This document shows positions 1 through 7,720 of a stretch of DNA of 11,850 bases, one piece after another. A program made the translations under genes and the position numbers. The notes beneath the pieces are model-generated. The model worked only from the letters and a program-made list of their open reading frames with translations. It was not told the DNA's origin and ran no database searches. Origin of the DNA: CG2-30-40-21 sp043806395 (GTDB lineage Bacteria; UBA9089; CG2-30-40-21); the NCBI GenBank assembly GCA_043806395.1, contig JAZDHC010000084.1:1-11850 (forward strand), written 5' to 3'. The first letter of the stretch is position 1. Each line of letters opens with the position of its first letter.

Positions 1-131
1 TTGTACACCAAGAGCCACTGAGACGCTTGGCTGGCAAGGCGTGAGAAGCGAGCATACTACTGTATGTAAGCGACGAACAACGAAGCCAGTCAAGATGTAT
101 CGGTGGCACGACTGTACAAGTTATTTTTTCT
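1..131. repeat. Palindromic ~130-bp repeat, copy 1, upstream of gp25-like gene
   Basis: This is the first of two copies; the other lies at 3811-3973. The arms ttgtaca (1-7) and tgtacaa (113-119) pair, followed by gccac (14-18) with gtggc (103-107), then cttggctggc (26-35) with gccagtcaag (85-94) allowing one G-U, and an apical catac/gtatg hairpin. A T6 tract follows the closing arm (to 131). The window begins at the element, so any further left arm is outside. It ends 28 nt before the gp25-like ATG. It could be a MITE-like mobile palindrome, a structured 5' leader, or both. No transposase for it is visible here. Confidence 0.8.
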
Positions 132-159
132 TGACGACTTAGTACTGGAAGGTTTGAAA

Positions 160-588
160 ATGAATGAAAAAGAATTATTTGGTAAAGACATGGAAATTGT
201 TGACATTTATCCACGGAAAGACTTAACGGCAATTGACAGTGTACATCAAAAAAAAGATTTTGGAACAGTAGAAAATAGAGATAATCTGGCTCAGGCACTA
301 ACCTTGAGATTGATTACACCTGTTGGGATGTTGAGTAATCTGGGACATAGCAGCTATGGCTCAAGGCTGTATGAATTAATTGGACAGTTAAATAATCCTA
401 CGAATCGAAAATTAGTAGAACTTTACGCTAAGGAAGCTATTCTGCAAGACCCACGAGTCAAAGAGATTACGAAAATTACTGTAGAAACCCTGGATTATAA
501 AAATGGGCAGGTAGATATTCATATTGCCCTTATCCCTATTGAAACTCAGATGCCATTGAATTTTGTGGTACCATTTTATTTTGAATAA
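160..588 (+). CDS. gp25/gpW-like baseplate wedge protein
   Basis: A 142-residue protein of the size and type of the GPW/gp25 family, which builds the inner baseplate wedge of contractile tails and shares the T4 gp25 / T6SS TssE fold. The body, with a DNLAQALTLRLITPVGML segment near residues 45-62 followed by GSRLYELIG, matches the conserved part where a short helical region precedes a glycine-containing turn. The C-terminal half, with a VKEITKITVETLDYKNGQ-type strand and an IHIALIPIE strand, is also typical. An in-frame ATG at 103 would add 19 residues encoded by the repeat; ATG 160 is preferred because it has GGAAGG 7 nt upstream and gives the usual family length. The next gene starts 15 bp downstream and encodes the baseplate J protein, the standard partner. 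Confidence 0.85.
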   Translation: MNEKELFGKDMEIVDIYPRKDLTAIDSVHQKKDFGTVENRDNLAQALTLRLITPVGMLSNLGHSSYGSRLYELIGQLNNPTNRKLVELYAKEAILQDPRVKEITKITVETLDYKNGQVDIHIALIPIETQMPLNFVVPFYFE

Positions 589-603
589 TGGAGATTTTTT
601 AAG

Positions 604-2310
604 ATGAGTTATGTTGAAAAGAAGTATCGGCACATACTTGAAGATGTTTTAACTAAATTGACCGGTGGGGTTAATGAAGAATATGTATTTAAGGAAAATA
701 AATATGACTTAAAGGTACTCCCTGTAGAAAATATTGTTTTCGTAGCAGGTGTTCTGGAAGGTCAATCATATACCTTTAGTCAGGGAGCGGACTATAAACT
801 GCAAGACAACAACAAAACCCTTGAATGGATAGGCAAAAAGCCGGATAATGGCACTACCTTTTATATAGACTATTATCCTAAAACAGCTATTTCGCCTATT
901 ACCGATAGGAACATAGGCAGCGTTAGCCGAACCATCACAGAGGCATTCAGTCTTGAAATAGCTAAACTTCATGCTCAACTCAAATATGTCTATCTCAATG
1001 CTTTTATTGATACCGCTACTGATAACTCCTTAGATTTGTTAGTGGCAATTCTGGGTGTAGAACGATTTAAGGCAGGTTATGCTGTGGGCGAAGCAACCTT
1101 TTCAAGGAATACACCTACCCCGGCAGATATTTCTATACCGGTAGGAACAATTATCACAGATAGAAACGAACCGCCACATGAATATCAAATTACTCGGGAA
1201 AAGGTATTGAAAAAAGGCGATGTTGAAATAGACCTTCCAATCAGGGCATTAAACCAGGGGGAAGGTGTTAAGGCAGAAACACTTACCCTTATGCCTAAAC
1301 CAGTATTAGGCATAGAAAAAGTGAGTAATATTGAGGCTACTTCAATAGGTGTTCAGGATGAGACTGACGAAGAATTGAGAGCAAGGGCAAAAAAAGTAGT
1401 TAAAGCTACCAGCACAGCTACAATAGAAGCCCTCAAGATCTCTTTGTCTGGTTTAGACTTTGTGAAATCAGTTAATATTGTTGATCAACCAAAAGGTGTG
1501 GCTGGAAGGGTAGATATAATTATTGATACGGATGGATCAGTTGATCAAGCGAAGATACTGGAGGTTGTTAACAATGTCAAGGCTGCTGGGGTTTATGTCA
1601 AGGTGGGAACCACAACCAAAATATACCCTGTGTATACGCTAAAATTGACCCCTGTGGAACAAACCTATACCAACGAAGAAATCGAAGCAATTAAAACAGA
1701 TATTAACAAGAAGGTAAAGGCATACTTTGATTCTTTGGAGACAGGTAAAAATGTAATAGCCAATAAAATTATATCTCTGGCTATGAGCAATGAAAAGGTT
1801 CAGACAGTAGAGATAACCGGGGTAAGTGTAACTAAGGAAGGGGTAGCGGGTGAGATACCAACTAAGGTATTGTTAAATAAAGATATTTATGTTGATAGTT
1901 TTGAAAAGGTATCTTTTGGTGAATTAATAGTTTTTGAGTCAATAAAGGCAGCGGAAGAGGTAGCACCCATAGGAGAAATAAAGGAGGTACATCCTATATT
2001 AGCAGACCTTTCGATTCAGGCTAAAGCAGCTGAAATGGATGAATCCAGACTTAAGGCAGTGCTTACTTCTAAATCTAAGGTGTTTTTCTCAGATCTGGCA
2101 GCTGGCGAAAAGATTATCTTTGGTTTACTTAAAAAAGAACTTGAGGATACAAAGAGCCGTTACACAATAGAAAAAGATAGCTATTTACAACTGATTCATA
2201 CATTAGATGGGCTTACTGTAACCTTGAAACAAGATTATCAGGAAGACGAAATAAGAAAGGATGAGGTTGTGGAATTACGGAATGTTGAGATAAAAATAAT
2301 AGGGGGTTGA
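604..2310 (+). CDS. Baseplate J/gp47-family protein
   Basis: A 568-residue baseplate protein of the P2 gpJ / T4 gp6 / Mu gp47 family, which joins wedge proteins into the ring around the tail tube. The diagnostic motif is DETDEELRARA near residues 252-262, followed by an alpha/beta segment (IEALKISLSGLDFVKSVNIV) and a GRVDIII strand near 300. The N-terminal ~100 residues form an extra beta-rich domain (YTFSQGADYKL, LEWIGKKP), and about 100 residues follow the usual end of the family, so it is longer than P2 J (about 300 residues). Its stop codon overlaps the next ATG (TGATG at 2308-2312), which suggests translational coupling to the tail protein I-like gene. An order of gp25, J, I is standard for contractile tails. 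Confidence 0.88.
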   Translation: MSYVEKKYRHILEDVLTKLTGGVNEEYVFKENKYDLKVLPVENIVFVAGVLEGQSYTFSQGADYKLQDNNKTLEWIGKKPDNGTTFYIDYYPKTAISPITDRNIGSVSRTITEAFSLEIAKLHAQLKYVYLNAFIDTATDNSLDLLVAILGVERFKAGYAVGEATFSRNTPTPADISIPVGTIITDRNEPPHEYQITREKVLKKGDVEIDLPIRALNQGEGVKAETLTLMPKPVLGIEKVSNIEATSIGVQDETDEELRARAKKVVKATSTATIEALKISLSGLDFVKSVNIVDQPKGVAGRVDIIIDTDGSVDQAKILEVVNNVKAAGVYVKVGTTTKIYPVYTLKLTPVEQTYTNEEIEAIKTDINKKVKAYFDSLETGKNVIANKIISLAMSNEKVQTVEITGVSVTKEGVAGEIPTKVLLNKDIYVDSFEKVSFGELIVFESIKAAEEVAPIGEIKEVHPILADLSIQAKAAEMDESRLKAVLTSKSKVFFSDLAAGEKIIFGLLKKELEDTKSRYTIEKDSYLQLIHTLDGLTVTLKQDYQEDEIRKDEVVELRNVEIKIIGG

Positions 2311-3800
2311 TGGTGGAAACCAAGCCTAAAATTATCAGGCATTTGCCGGGAATATATCAAGCTCAGGAAAAAAAATCACTCTTCTATTACTTTCTTAATG
2401 CTTTTGAGCAGGAGTTAGAACAGATTGAGGAGGAGATTAAGGCTGTTGTTGCCTCACATGTAGTTGATTTTGCAGATAAAAAAGTGGATAGAATAGATGA
2501 TTTGGCGAAGATAGGGGTGCTATTTGATATTAAGCCCAAAATGGATGAAAAGATAAATAACTTCAGGGAGAGATTAAAAGAGACAATAAAACTCTATCTG
2601 GGTGGGTTGGGTACGGCTGAAGCGGTGATAGGAATGACCGCCATACATTTTGGGTGTAAGGTCAAGAAAATTACGCTGCCAACGATAGAGCAACCCTTTG
2701 TAACTAAGGCAATGATAGATGAATTTGAGATTGAGGTAATTGATAATCCACCCCAGTTTGTCTCAACTCAAAAAGAAGTAGTAATTGGCGAGGACTGGGA
2801 TGTCTATAATAATGGCTTGTTTGATGTATTGCCGGACATAATAATAACATGTTTAGACAAGGTAGTAGTCAACCCGCAGATTACTAATTCTACCACCAAC
2901 CAGATTATCGTATATAATGGAATAATTCCTGAGGGTAAATCATTGGTGATTACCTTTGATGGCGGCTTAAAGGCAGAGATAGATGGGAAGAATGTTAGTA
3001 GTGAATTATTTATATTGAAAGGAAAGGACTTTGGTAATGCCAGATTTGACCTTTCCTCCTTTGCTGATGTGGAGACGAGTTTTGTTCTTCCATCGGGCAG
3101 GTCTTGCTTGAAGTATCTTTCTTCTTCAGGCAAGTTTGATTTTGATTCTTTTGACCGGGCTACTTTTTATAAGTTAAAGGTAGGTGAATTTGACGAATCA
3201 TGGTTTGATCAAGTAATCTTTGCTACTCCCCCGGAAGCTGAGATTAAATTCTCATGGCAAGAAGCCAGAATGGCTACATTCTGGCTTGATCTGCCTTATG
3301 AATTGTTTAAGAGAGATGTTAATATATCTATTCTATCAGAAGATATTAACATAGTTAAAGCAGCCGGGGTAAAGGCTATTATTCACCTGAGTTATGGTTA
3401 CAAGGAAAATGAAAACTTCCTCCAATGCCAGAAGTTAAGGGATGAGATTCCTTTGTTCAAGATCACAGCTCAAGATAAGGAAGAGATGTCTATCAATGAC
3501 AAATTGAGCGGGATACGATTATTGGGTGGCGTCTTTGTGGAGGGACAAAAGAGCAGTGATAAATTAATCGGGATGCAGTTGTTAAACAATGCCTTTGTGG
3601 ATAGACAGGGAGGCAATGATAGCTTGAGCGAAATACGGTTATCAAGAAATGCCTTAAAGGATGGACAAGGAGGCAATGATAAACTGAGTGGGATACGGTT
3701 ATTAAACAGTACTGTTGTGGATACTCAAGGAATCATCGATAGATTAACCTTTAAGGGTGTCTTTGATTTGACCCGTTCTGATGTATCTACATTTGCGTGA
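2310..3800 (+). CDS. Tail protein I-like baseplate protein with C-terminal repeats
   Basis: A 496-residue protein. Its first ~110 residues match the P2 gpI-like pattern: HLPGIYQ, then helical heptads (FLNAFEQELEQIEEEIKA), then LAKIGVLFDI and LGGLGTAEAVIGM. The middle contains several FD-x3-6-FD elements (residues ~245-310), suggesting beta-solenoid repeats. Residues 397-476 hold four 20-residue repeats of the form DKLSGIRLLNNAFVDGQGGN. P2 gpI is only ~180 residues, so most of this protein is extension and may bridge to fibres. ATG 2310 overlaps the previous stop; an in-frame TTG at 2307 would add one residue. The A/G-rich sequence agggggt just upstream is a plausible ribosome site. Confident for the N-terminal family, unsure what the extension binds. 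Confidence 0.75.
   Translation: MVETKPKIIRHLPGIYQAQEKKSLFYYFLNAFEQELEQIEEEIKAVVASHVVDFADKKVDRIDDLAKIGVLFDIKPKMDEKINNFRERLKETIKLYLGGLGTAEAVIGMTAIHFGCKVKKITLPTIEQPFVTKAMIDEFEIEVIDNPPQFVSTQKEVVIGEDWDVYNNGLFDVLPDIIITCLDKVVVNPQITNSTTNQIIVYNGIIPEGKSLVITFDGGLKAEIDGKNVSSELFILKGKDFGNARFDLSSFADVETSFVLPSGRSCLKYLSSSGKFDFDSFDRATFYKLKVGEFDESWFDQVIFATPPEAEIKFSWQEARMATFWLDLPYELFKRDVNISILSEDINIVKAAGVKAIIHLSYGYKENENFLQCQKLRDEIPLFKITAQDKEEMSINDKLSGIRLLGGVFVEGQKSSDKLIGMQLLNNAFVDRQGGNDSLSEIRLSRNALKDGQGGNDKLSGIRLLNSTVVDTQGIIDRLTFKGVFDLTRSDVSTFA
3498..3737 (+). repeat. Four 60-bp in-frame tandem repeats in the tail protein I-like gene
   Basis: The repeat units begin with Asp codons at 3498, 3558, 3618 and 3678, and a partial fifth unit (DRLTF) begins at 3738. 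Each unit encodes DKLSGIRLL followed by a variable ~11-residue part ending in G-Q-x2. The copies differ at many bases, so the expansion is not recent, but the phase is exactly 60 bp. The regular hydrophobic spacing suggests solenoid coils in the protein. Confidence 0.85.
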
Positions 3801-3810
3801 AAAAAACTTA

Positions 3811-3973
3811 AGGGCTTGAGAAAAAATAAGTTGTACACCAAGAGTCACTCAAAGACTCGCTTGGCTGGCAAGGCGTGAGAAGCGAGCATACTACTGTATG
3901 ATTGCTTCGAACAACGAAGCCAGTCAAGATGTATTGGTGACACGACTGTACAAGTTATTTTTTCTCAAGCCCT
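3811..3973. repeat. Palindromic repeat, copy 2, upstream of the 3995 gene
   Basis: Complete copy of the element at 1-131. The outer arms are 19 bp and perfect (3811-3829 with 3955-3973, agggcttgagaaaaaataa), then one mismatch, then ttgtaca (3831-3837) with tgtacaa (3947-3953), gtcac (3844-3848) with gtgac (3937-3941), cttggctggc (3860-3869) with gccagtcaag (3919-3928), and a long apical hairpin gaagc...gcttc around tact. Compared with copy 1 the C15-G106 pair is replaced by T3845-A3940, a compensatory change. The shared core ends 29 nt before GTG 3995. The arms end in a T6 tract, so it could also work as a weak terminator or attenuator. Confidence 0.85.
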
Positions 3974-3994
3974 AAAACAAGGAGGTAACAACAA

Positions 3995-4483
3995 GTGCAG
4001 ATTAATGATGGACAACAGATGTATGGCAATGTAAGAATTACCCTTAAGGATGAGAATGGCAGGGTGATAGAAGAAAGAAAGGTAAGGAATGCTATCGTTA
4101 ATAATGGTAGAGAGTTGGTGGCAAAGCTATTAGTTGGAGAAACAGGTGCAGGAATAGGAGCAATTACTCATATGGCTGTTGGCAGTGGAGTTGCCCCAAC
4201 CATCTCAAGTATGGAGGGGTTAGAGGTTGCAGCACCACCACGGTCAATTATAGGGAAAAAGACGGTAACTATGGTTGGTGAAGAGGCACAGATAGACATA
4301 GAGGCTACCTTTAAGGGCGAAGATATTGTTCCTACAGGAACTGTAGGTTTAAGGGAAGCGGGAATATTTACAGCAGTGACTGGGGGGATTATGTATAACC
4401 GAGTAACATTTGATGAGATACCATTACGGGCTGGACTTGAGATTACCTTACAATGGAAACTCTGCTTTCCTGCATCTATTTAG
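3995..4483 (+). CDS. Small phage tail-associated protein, likely fibre- or baseplate-linked
   Basis: A 162-residue protein with no signal peptide or membrane segment. It resembles a family of uncharacterised tail-cluster proteins that lie between the baseplate genes and fibres: a short strand-rich N-terminus (GNVRITLKDENGRVIEE), a conserved AVGSG-AP segment (residues ~62-68), then alternating strands with a REAGIF turn and an NRVTFDEIPLRAG-LEIT-W end. The GTG start at 3995 is chosen because a near-consensus aaggaggt (3979-3986) lies 8 nt upstream. It follows the palindromic repeat and precedes the fibre gene by 79 bp. A structural role as an adaptor or small fibre is inferred from position and pattern; no catalytic motif is visible. 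Confidence 0.6.
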   Translation: MQINDGQQMYGNVRITLKDENGRVIEERKVRNAIVNNGRELVAKLLVGETGAGIGAITHMAVGSGVAPTISSMEGLEVAAPPRSIIGKKTVTMVGEEAQIDIEATFKGEDIVPTGTVGLREAGIFTAVTGGIMYNRVTFDEIPLRAGLEITLQWKLCFPASI

Positions 4484-4562
4484 GGAGTTAAATTATGTTG
4501 TAATGAAAGGTTAAAGCCTGAAATATAACAATTACAAAAAATCAACAAAAGGGGTGATAATT

Positions 4563-6548
4563 ATGGCAAAACAAGATACACCAATGTTTAAGCCTGCTAC
4601 TGCAGGGGATTTAATTAAGGCGGACGATTGGAATACCATACAGCGAGAAGAACGGTATGCTTTACGGTATCATCGACATAGACGAGACTCGACTGTAACA
4701 GATAATGCTTATGATTCAGGTTCAGAGGATAATGCTAAACAGATCGAAACACTTGATTTAGCTGATAATGCAGTGACTACGGCAAAGATTGCCGATGGGG
4801 CAGTTTCTGAGTTAAAGATTGCTGCTAATGCGGTAACTGAATTAAAAATTAAAGATGCTGCGATTACTTCCATTAAGATTGCTGATAAGTCAATTACAGA
4901 TACGCATATTTCTGATGCTAAGATTTCCGAAAGCAAACTTAAACTGAACTTTCCAACGCATGATAATTCTAATGACCTTACATCAGCTCAGAAATCAGGT
5001 TTAACCGGAGCAGGAGATACTAATCTCCATATCCATGATGGTAGATATTACCAGAAGAGTGAGATCGATCCAGTAATCACTCGTATCAGGCATGCTACTA
5101 TGGATAGTTGGGTCGAGGGAGGCAATATTACATATACTGGCCCTATAAATAATGTGTATCGGTTTGAACTTGATTTGATGTGTTGTATCATAAATGGAGC
5201 AGAGGTAAATTTCCCTGAAAAGAAGATACAGGTCGCAGCTATCTTAGAAGGTGGGAAATATGCTGTTCTGGCTACAAACAATAAGGAGATTAGATTTATA
5301 GACACATCAGCTCCATCTCTGAGAAGATGGTTATGTGAGTTGATGGTCTACAGAAAAGAAACAGATGCTATAAAATATATTCCTCTGTATTTCTTTGAAA
5401 GGAAACCCGGGGAAACGGTTTTAAGTGAAACCGATTTGCGAAAAGGTGGGATGTTGGATGCCCTGACAGAGGCTATTGAGGAGATTGATAGAAAATTTCA
5501 GGATCCAATTGATGGGGCAAAGATAATGGATGGATCTATAACCTCTGCTAAATTGAAGATTGAGAATTTAGGGGTTAATGGGAATTTGAATGTAGGGAAG
5601 AATTTGATAGTTGGAGGCAACATTGTGCTACAAAACCTGTCGTTGGCTTCTGACAATGCCAAAGGTAATGTTGGGATTGGGACGATGACACCCTCGTTTA
5701 AAAATCATATTACAAGTGATATTACAATGGATGGAGATATTACTGCGGGGACATCGCAACTTTCTGTGGGTGGTAGTGAGATGGTTGGAAAACGCATGTT
5801 GTTGGGTTACGATACAAATGGTAATGGCTTTGGTTTTATCAAGGCAGGTAATTATGGTGTCACTTGGACACCATTAGCTTTACAACCCAATGGAGGCAAT
5901 GTCGGCATCGGGACGGCAACGCCACGGACAACGTTAGATGTAAACGGTCATCTCAGGGTAAACGGTGTTTTCATAGCAGGTGGTGCCAAGACTGGCTATG
6001 TAGCTGACCAATTTATCAACAATCTTGGCGAACCCCTTGAACAAGGGGATGTGATAGTGCTTGGCAAGAATCAAGCATCATTATATTACGGGCTGGATAA
6101 TAACATCCCTATTCCTGAGGTTGATTTAACTGATATACCCTATGATACCCGAATTTGTGGGATTGTTGCTGAGATATCACCCATAGGGATGGAAGAAGTA
6201 CCAACAGAACAAGGGAAAGGAAAAAAGAAGAAAAGTAAGGCTGAGGAAGAGGTGTTTGATAAAACAAAGGTTGGTCTCAATCAGAAGGGATTAGAGGTGT
6301 TTGATAAAACAAAGGTTGGTCCCAATCAGAAGGGATTAATGGTAACCCTTGGTGCTTATGCCCATTGCAAGGTAGATGCTGATATTGCCGCAATTGAGGT
6401 TGGTGATTTGCTGACTACCAGCCCAACACAAAGATATGCCCAAAAGGTATTAGACAAATCTCAAGCTGTTGGAGCAATCATTGGCAAGGCATTAGCTCCA
6501 CTTGAAAAAGGCAAGGGGAAGATACCGGTGTTGGTGATGTTGCAGTAA
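4563..6548 (+). CDS. Tail fibre / receptor-binding protein
   Basis: A 661-residue fibre. The N-terminal ~35 residues (FKPATAGDLIKADDWN) resemble baseplate attachment segments. Residues ~64-128 hold six or so ~10-residue repeats of the AVTTAKIADG type, expected to form a trimeric beta shaft. HIHDGRYYQKSEI (~155-168) is a common tail-fibre motif. Two VGIGT-TP segments (near 370 and 446), the second followed by TTLDVNGHLRVNG, are hallmarks of fibres that often lead to a C-terminal chaperone; here no S74 endosialidase-type chaperone is recognisable. The last ~190 residues instead end in a VTLGAYAHCKVD / GDLLTTSP / VGAIIGKAL / IPVLVMLQ domain seen in other virion surface proteins. ATG 4563 is preferred over GTG 4554, since GGGGTG lies just upstream. 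It carries a 45-bp duplication at 6249-6338. Confidence 0.82.
   Translation: MAKQDTPMFKPATAGDLIKADDWNTIQREERYALRYHRHRRDSTVTDNAYDSGSEDNAKQIETLDLADNAVTTAKIADGAVSELKIAANAVTELKIKDAAITSIKIADKSITDTHISDAKISESKLKLNFPTHDNSNDLTSAQKSGLTGAGDTNLHIHDGRYYQKSEIDPVITRIRHATMDSWVEGGNITYTGPINNVYRFELDLMCCIINGAEVNFPEKKIQVAAILEGGKYAVLATNNKEIRFIDTSAPSLRRWLCELMVYRKETDAIKYIPLYFFERKPGETVLSETDLRKGGMLDALTEAIEEIDRKFQDPIDGAKIMDGSITSAKLKIENLGVNGNLNVGKNLIVGGNIVLQNLSLASDNAKGNVGIGTMTPSFKNHITSDITMDGDITAGTSQLSVGGSEMVGKRMLLGYDTNGNGFGFIKAGNYGVTWTPLALQPNGGNVGIGTATPRTTLDVNGHLRVNGVFIAGGAKTGYVADQFINNLGEPLEQGDVIVLGKNQASLYYGLDNNIPIPEVDLTDIPYDTRICGIVAEISPIGMEEVPTEQGKGKKKKSKAEEEVFDKTKVGLNQKGLEVFDKTKVGPNQKGLMVTLGAYAHCKVDADIAAIEVGDLLTTSPTQRYAQKVLDKSQAVGAIIGKALAPLEKGKGKIPVLVMLQ
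6249..6338 (+). repeat. 45-bp tandem duplication within the fibre C-terminus
   Basis: Two head-to-tail 45-bp copies (6249-6293 and 6294-6338) differ at a single base (ctc versus ccc, Leu to Pro). Each encodes the 15 residues EVFDKTKVG-x-NQKGL. The near identity marks a recent in-frame duplication, placed in a Lys/Glu-rich linker next to the run GKGKKKKSKAEEE and before the conserved GAYAHCKVD segment. Confidence 0.95.
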
Positions 6549-6594
6549 AGATGCGGGATGCGAAATTCAGGATGCAGGGGGAAAAAGGCGATAT

Positions 6595-6715
6595 GGAGTG
6601 CGGTAGCTTGCTACCACTTTTCTGAGTGCGTGTGATTTGCGTTTGTCAAGGAAAAGCGAAAGCAAGTGCCAGAGGTGCTACCTCCTTTCGCACTCCAAAG
6701 CCCGCCCAAAGGGCG
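6595..6715. repeat. Degenerate palindromic element in the 229-bp gap after the fibre gene
   Basis: The ends ggagtgcg (6595-6602) and cgcactcc (6689-6696) are perfect inverted repeats. Just inside the left end is a tight hairpin, ggtag-cttg-ctacc (6602-6615); just outside the right end is cgccc-aaa-gggcg (6703-6715). The middle carries diverged arms. It looks like an eroded MITE/REP-type palindrome. No T-run follows the last hairpin, so a terminator call is weak. Confidence 0.5.
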
Positions 6716-6777
6716 ATAATTTAACTCTGGTGTGAATTCATCTGGAAATATTCAATAAATCTTATGAGGAGGAAAAA

Positions 6778-6975
6778 ATGAAGGAAGGACTACAAAAGCG
6801 GTTAGAGGAATTAAAAGAGGAGTTTCAAAAAGGACAGCAGCAACTTGATACCTTAGACAAGCAACGGGCTGAATTACGGGATACTTTGCTGCGAATAAGT
6901 GGGGCTATTCAGGTGTTGGGGGAAGAGGTGGAAAAAGGGGAGATTGAAAAGGAAGAAGATCAAATTGTAACCTAA
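6778..6975 (+). CDS. Small coiled-coil protein next to holin
   Basis: A 65-residue acidic protein that is nearly all predicted helix: heptads in LQKRLEELKEEFQKGQQQ and LDTLDKQRAELRDTLLR, followed by ISGAIQVLGEEVEKG. An ISGAIQVL-like segment after a coiled coil is common in small phage proteins encoded near lysis genes, whose function is generally not established. It starts at ATG 6778 behind gaggagg 6-7 nt upstream. It is followed after 60 bp by the holin-like gene. A second, broken copy lies at 7591-7703, downstream of the holin. No membrane segment or signal peptide is visible, so a role as a regulator or structural linker is only a guess. Confidence 0.75.
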   Translation: MKEGLQKRLEELKEEFQKGQQQLDTLDKQRAELRDTLLRISGAIQVLGEEVEKGEIEKEEDQIVT

Positions 6976-7035
6976 TGGTTATGGCAGTAATTCTCATTAT
7001 GGCATTTCAACCTTTATTTAGACAGGAGGCAAATT

Positions 7036-7542
7036 ATGAACTGGAAAAATCTAATTGGAAAGATAGCACCTACAATAGGAACGGCTATAGGCTCACCATT
7101 ATCAGGCATGGCAGTCTCTGTGGTATTAAATGCTCTTGGTGTCAAGAAGGAGGATGAGATTGAGGAGGTTATTAAAGACCCTGAGGCTTTAGTCAAACTC
7201 AAGCAAGCAGAGATGGATTTCAAGGCTAAAATGAAGGAACTGGATATTAATATTGAGAGGATAGCCAAAGAGGATAGAGATAGTGCCAGACAAAGAGAAA
7301 TAGCGGTTAAGGATAAAACACCCTCTATACTTGCTGTCGGCTATACCATTGGATATTTTGCTGTACTTATATATATTCTCGGGTGGGGTCAAAATATCAG
7401 TGGAGGTGTAAGAGATCTGATTAATATACTCCTTGGTGCTTTATCTGCCGCACAAGTAAATATTATCGGTTATTATTTTGGCTCAAGCCATGGCTCAGCA
7501 CAAAAGAATGAGATGCTTTCAAGAGGAATGATGAATAACTAA
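7036..7542 (+). CDS. Three-TM holin-like protein (GTA_holin_3TM type)
   Basis: A 168-residue protein. The N-terminal hydrophobic part (residues ~12-36, IGTAIGSPLSGMAVSVVLNALGV) is followed by a charged helical stretch (KLKQAEMDFKAKMKELDINIERIAKEDRDSARQ, residues ~54-86) and two clear membrane segments (~97-117 and ~127-150). The KEDRDSARQRE motif before a KDKTPSILA-x-GYT-IGYF-A membrane entry is characteristic of the 3TM holins described in gene transfer agents and many prophages. Such proteins permeabilise the inner membrane to release endolysin or particles. AGGAGG at 7024-7029 fixes the start. The usual endolysin partner is absent downstream. It could equally be a tailocin release protein. 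Confidence 0.8.
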   Translation: MNWKNLIGKIAPTIGTAIGSPLSGMAVSVVLNALGVKKEDEIEEVIKDPEALVKLKQAEMDFKAKMKELDINIERIAKEDRDSARQREIAVKDKTPSILAVGYTIGYFAVLIYILGWGQNISGGVRDLINILLGALSAAQVNIIGYYFGSSHGSAQKNEMLSRGMMNN

Positions 7543-7590
7543 TTATAGAGATGGGCTAAAAAATGGGGCATAGTTCTCAAAAGAGGAAAA

Positions 7591-7703
7591 ATTCCACAGA
7601 CAAACAGCGGGCAGAATTGCGGGATACTTTGCTGCGGATTAGTGGGGCAATATAGGTGTTGGGAGAAGAGATTGGGAAGGAAGAAGAGGAAATTCCTCAG
7701 GGG
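7591..7703 (+). pseudogene. Broken second copy of the small coiled-coil gene
   Basis: The reading frame gives DKQRAELRDTLLRISGAI, then an amber TAG (7653-7655), then VLGEEIGKEEEE. The frame before the stop is identical in residues to 6778-6975, and CAG (Gln) has become TAG. The 5' half of the gene is missing; about 95 bp align at the DNA level. It lies just after the holin and just before the first MITE-like element, so the duplication probably happened when this accessory region was assembled. Confidence 0.85.
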
Positions 7704-7720
7704 CATAACAGGGTCAGACC

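Noticed and set aside
3498..3737. CRISPR array or diversity-generating retroelement target
   Set aside because: The repeats are in-frame coding units with no unique spacers, and no reverse transcriptase or template repeat lies in the window.
160..6548. Extracellular contractile injection system rather than a phage
   Set aside because: The gp25, J and I genes fit both, but no AAA ATPase or toxin cargo is visible, and the fibre type and holin-like gene favour a prophage or tailocin. It cannot be fully excluded without the upstream genes.
6975..7157. 60-codon + strand frame overlapping the holin-like gene start
   Set aside because: It overlaps the well-supported holin-like gene in another frame, and its product resembles no known family.
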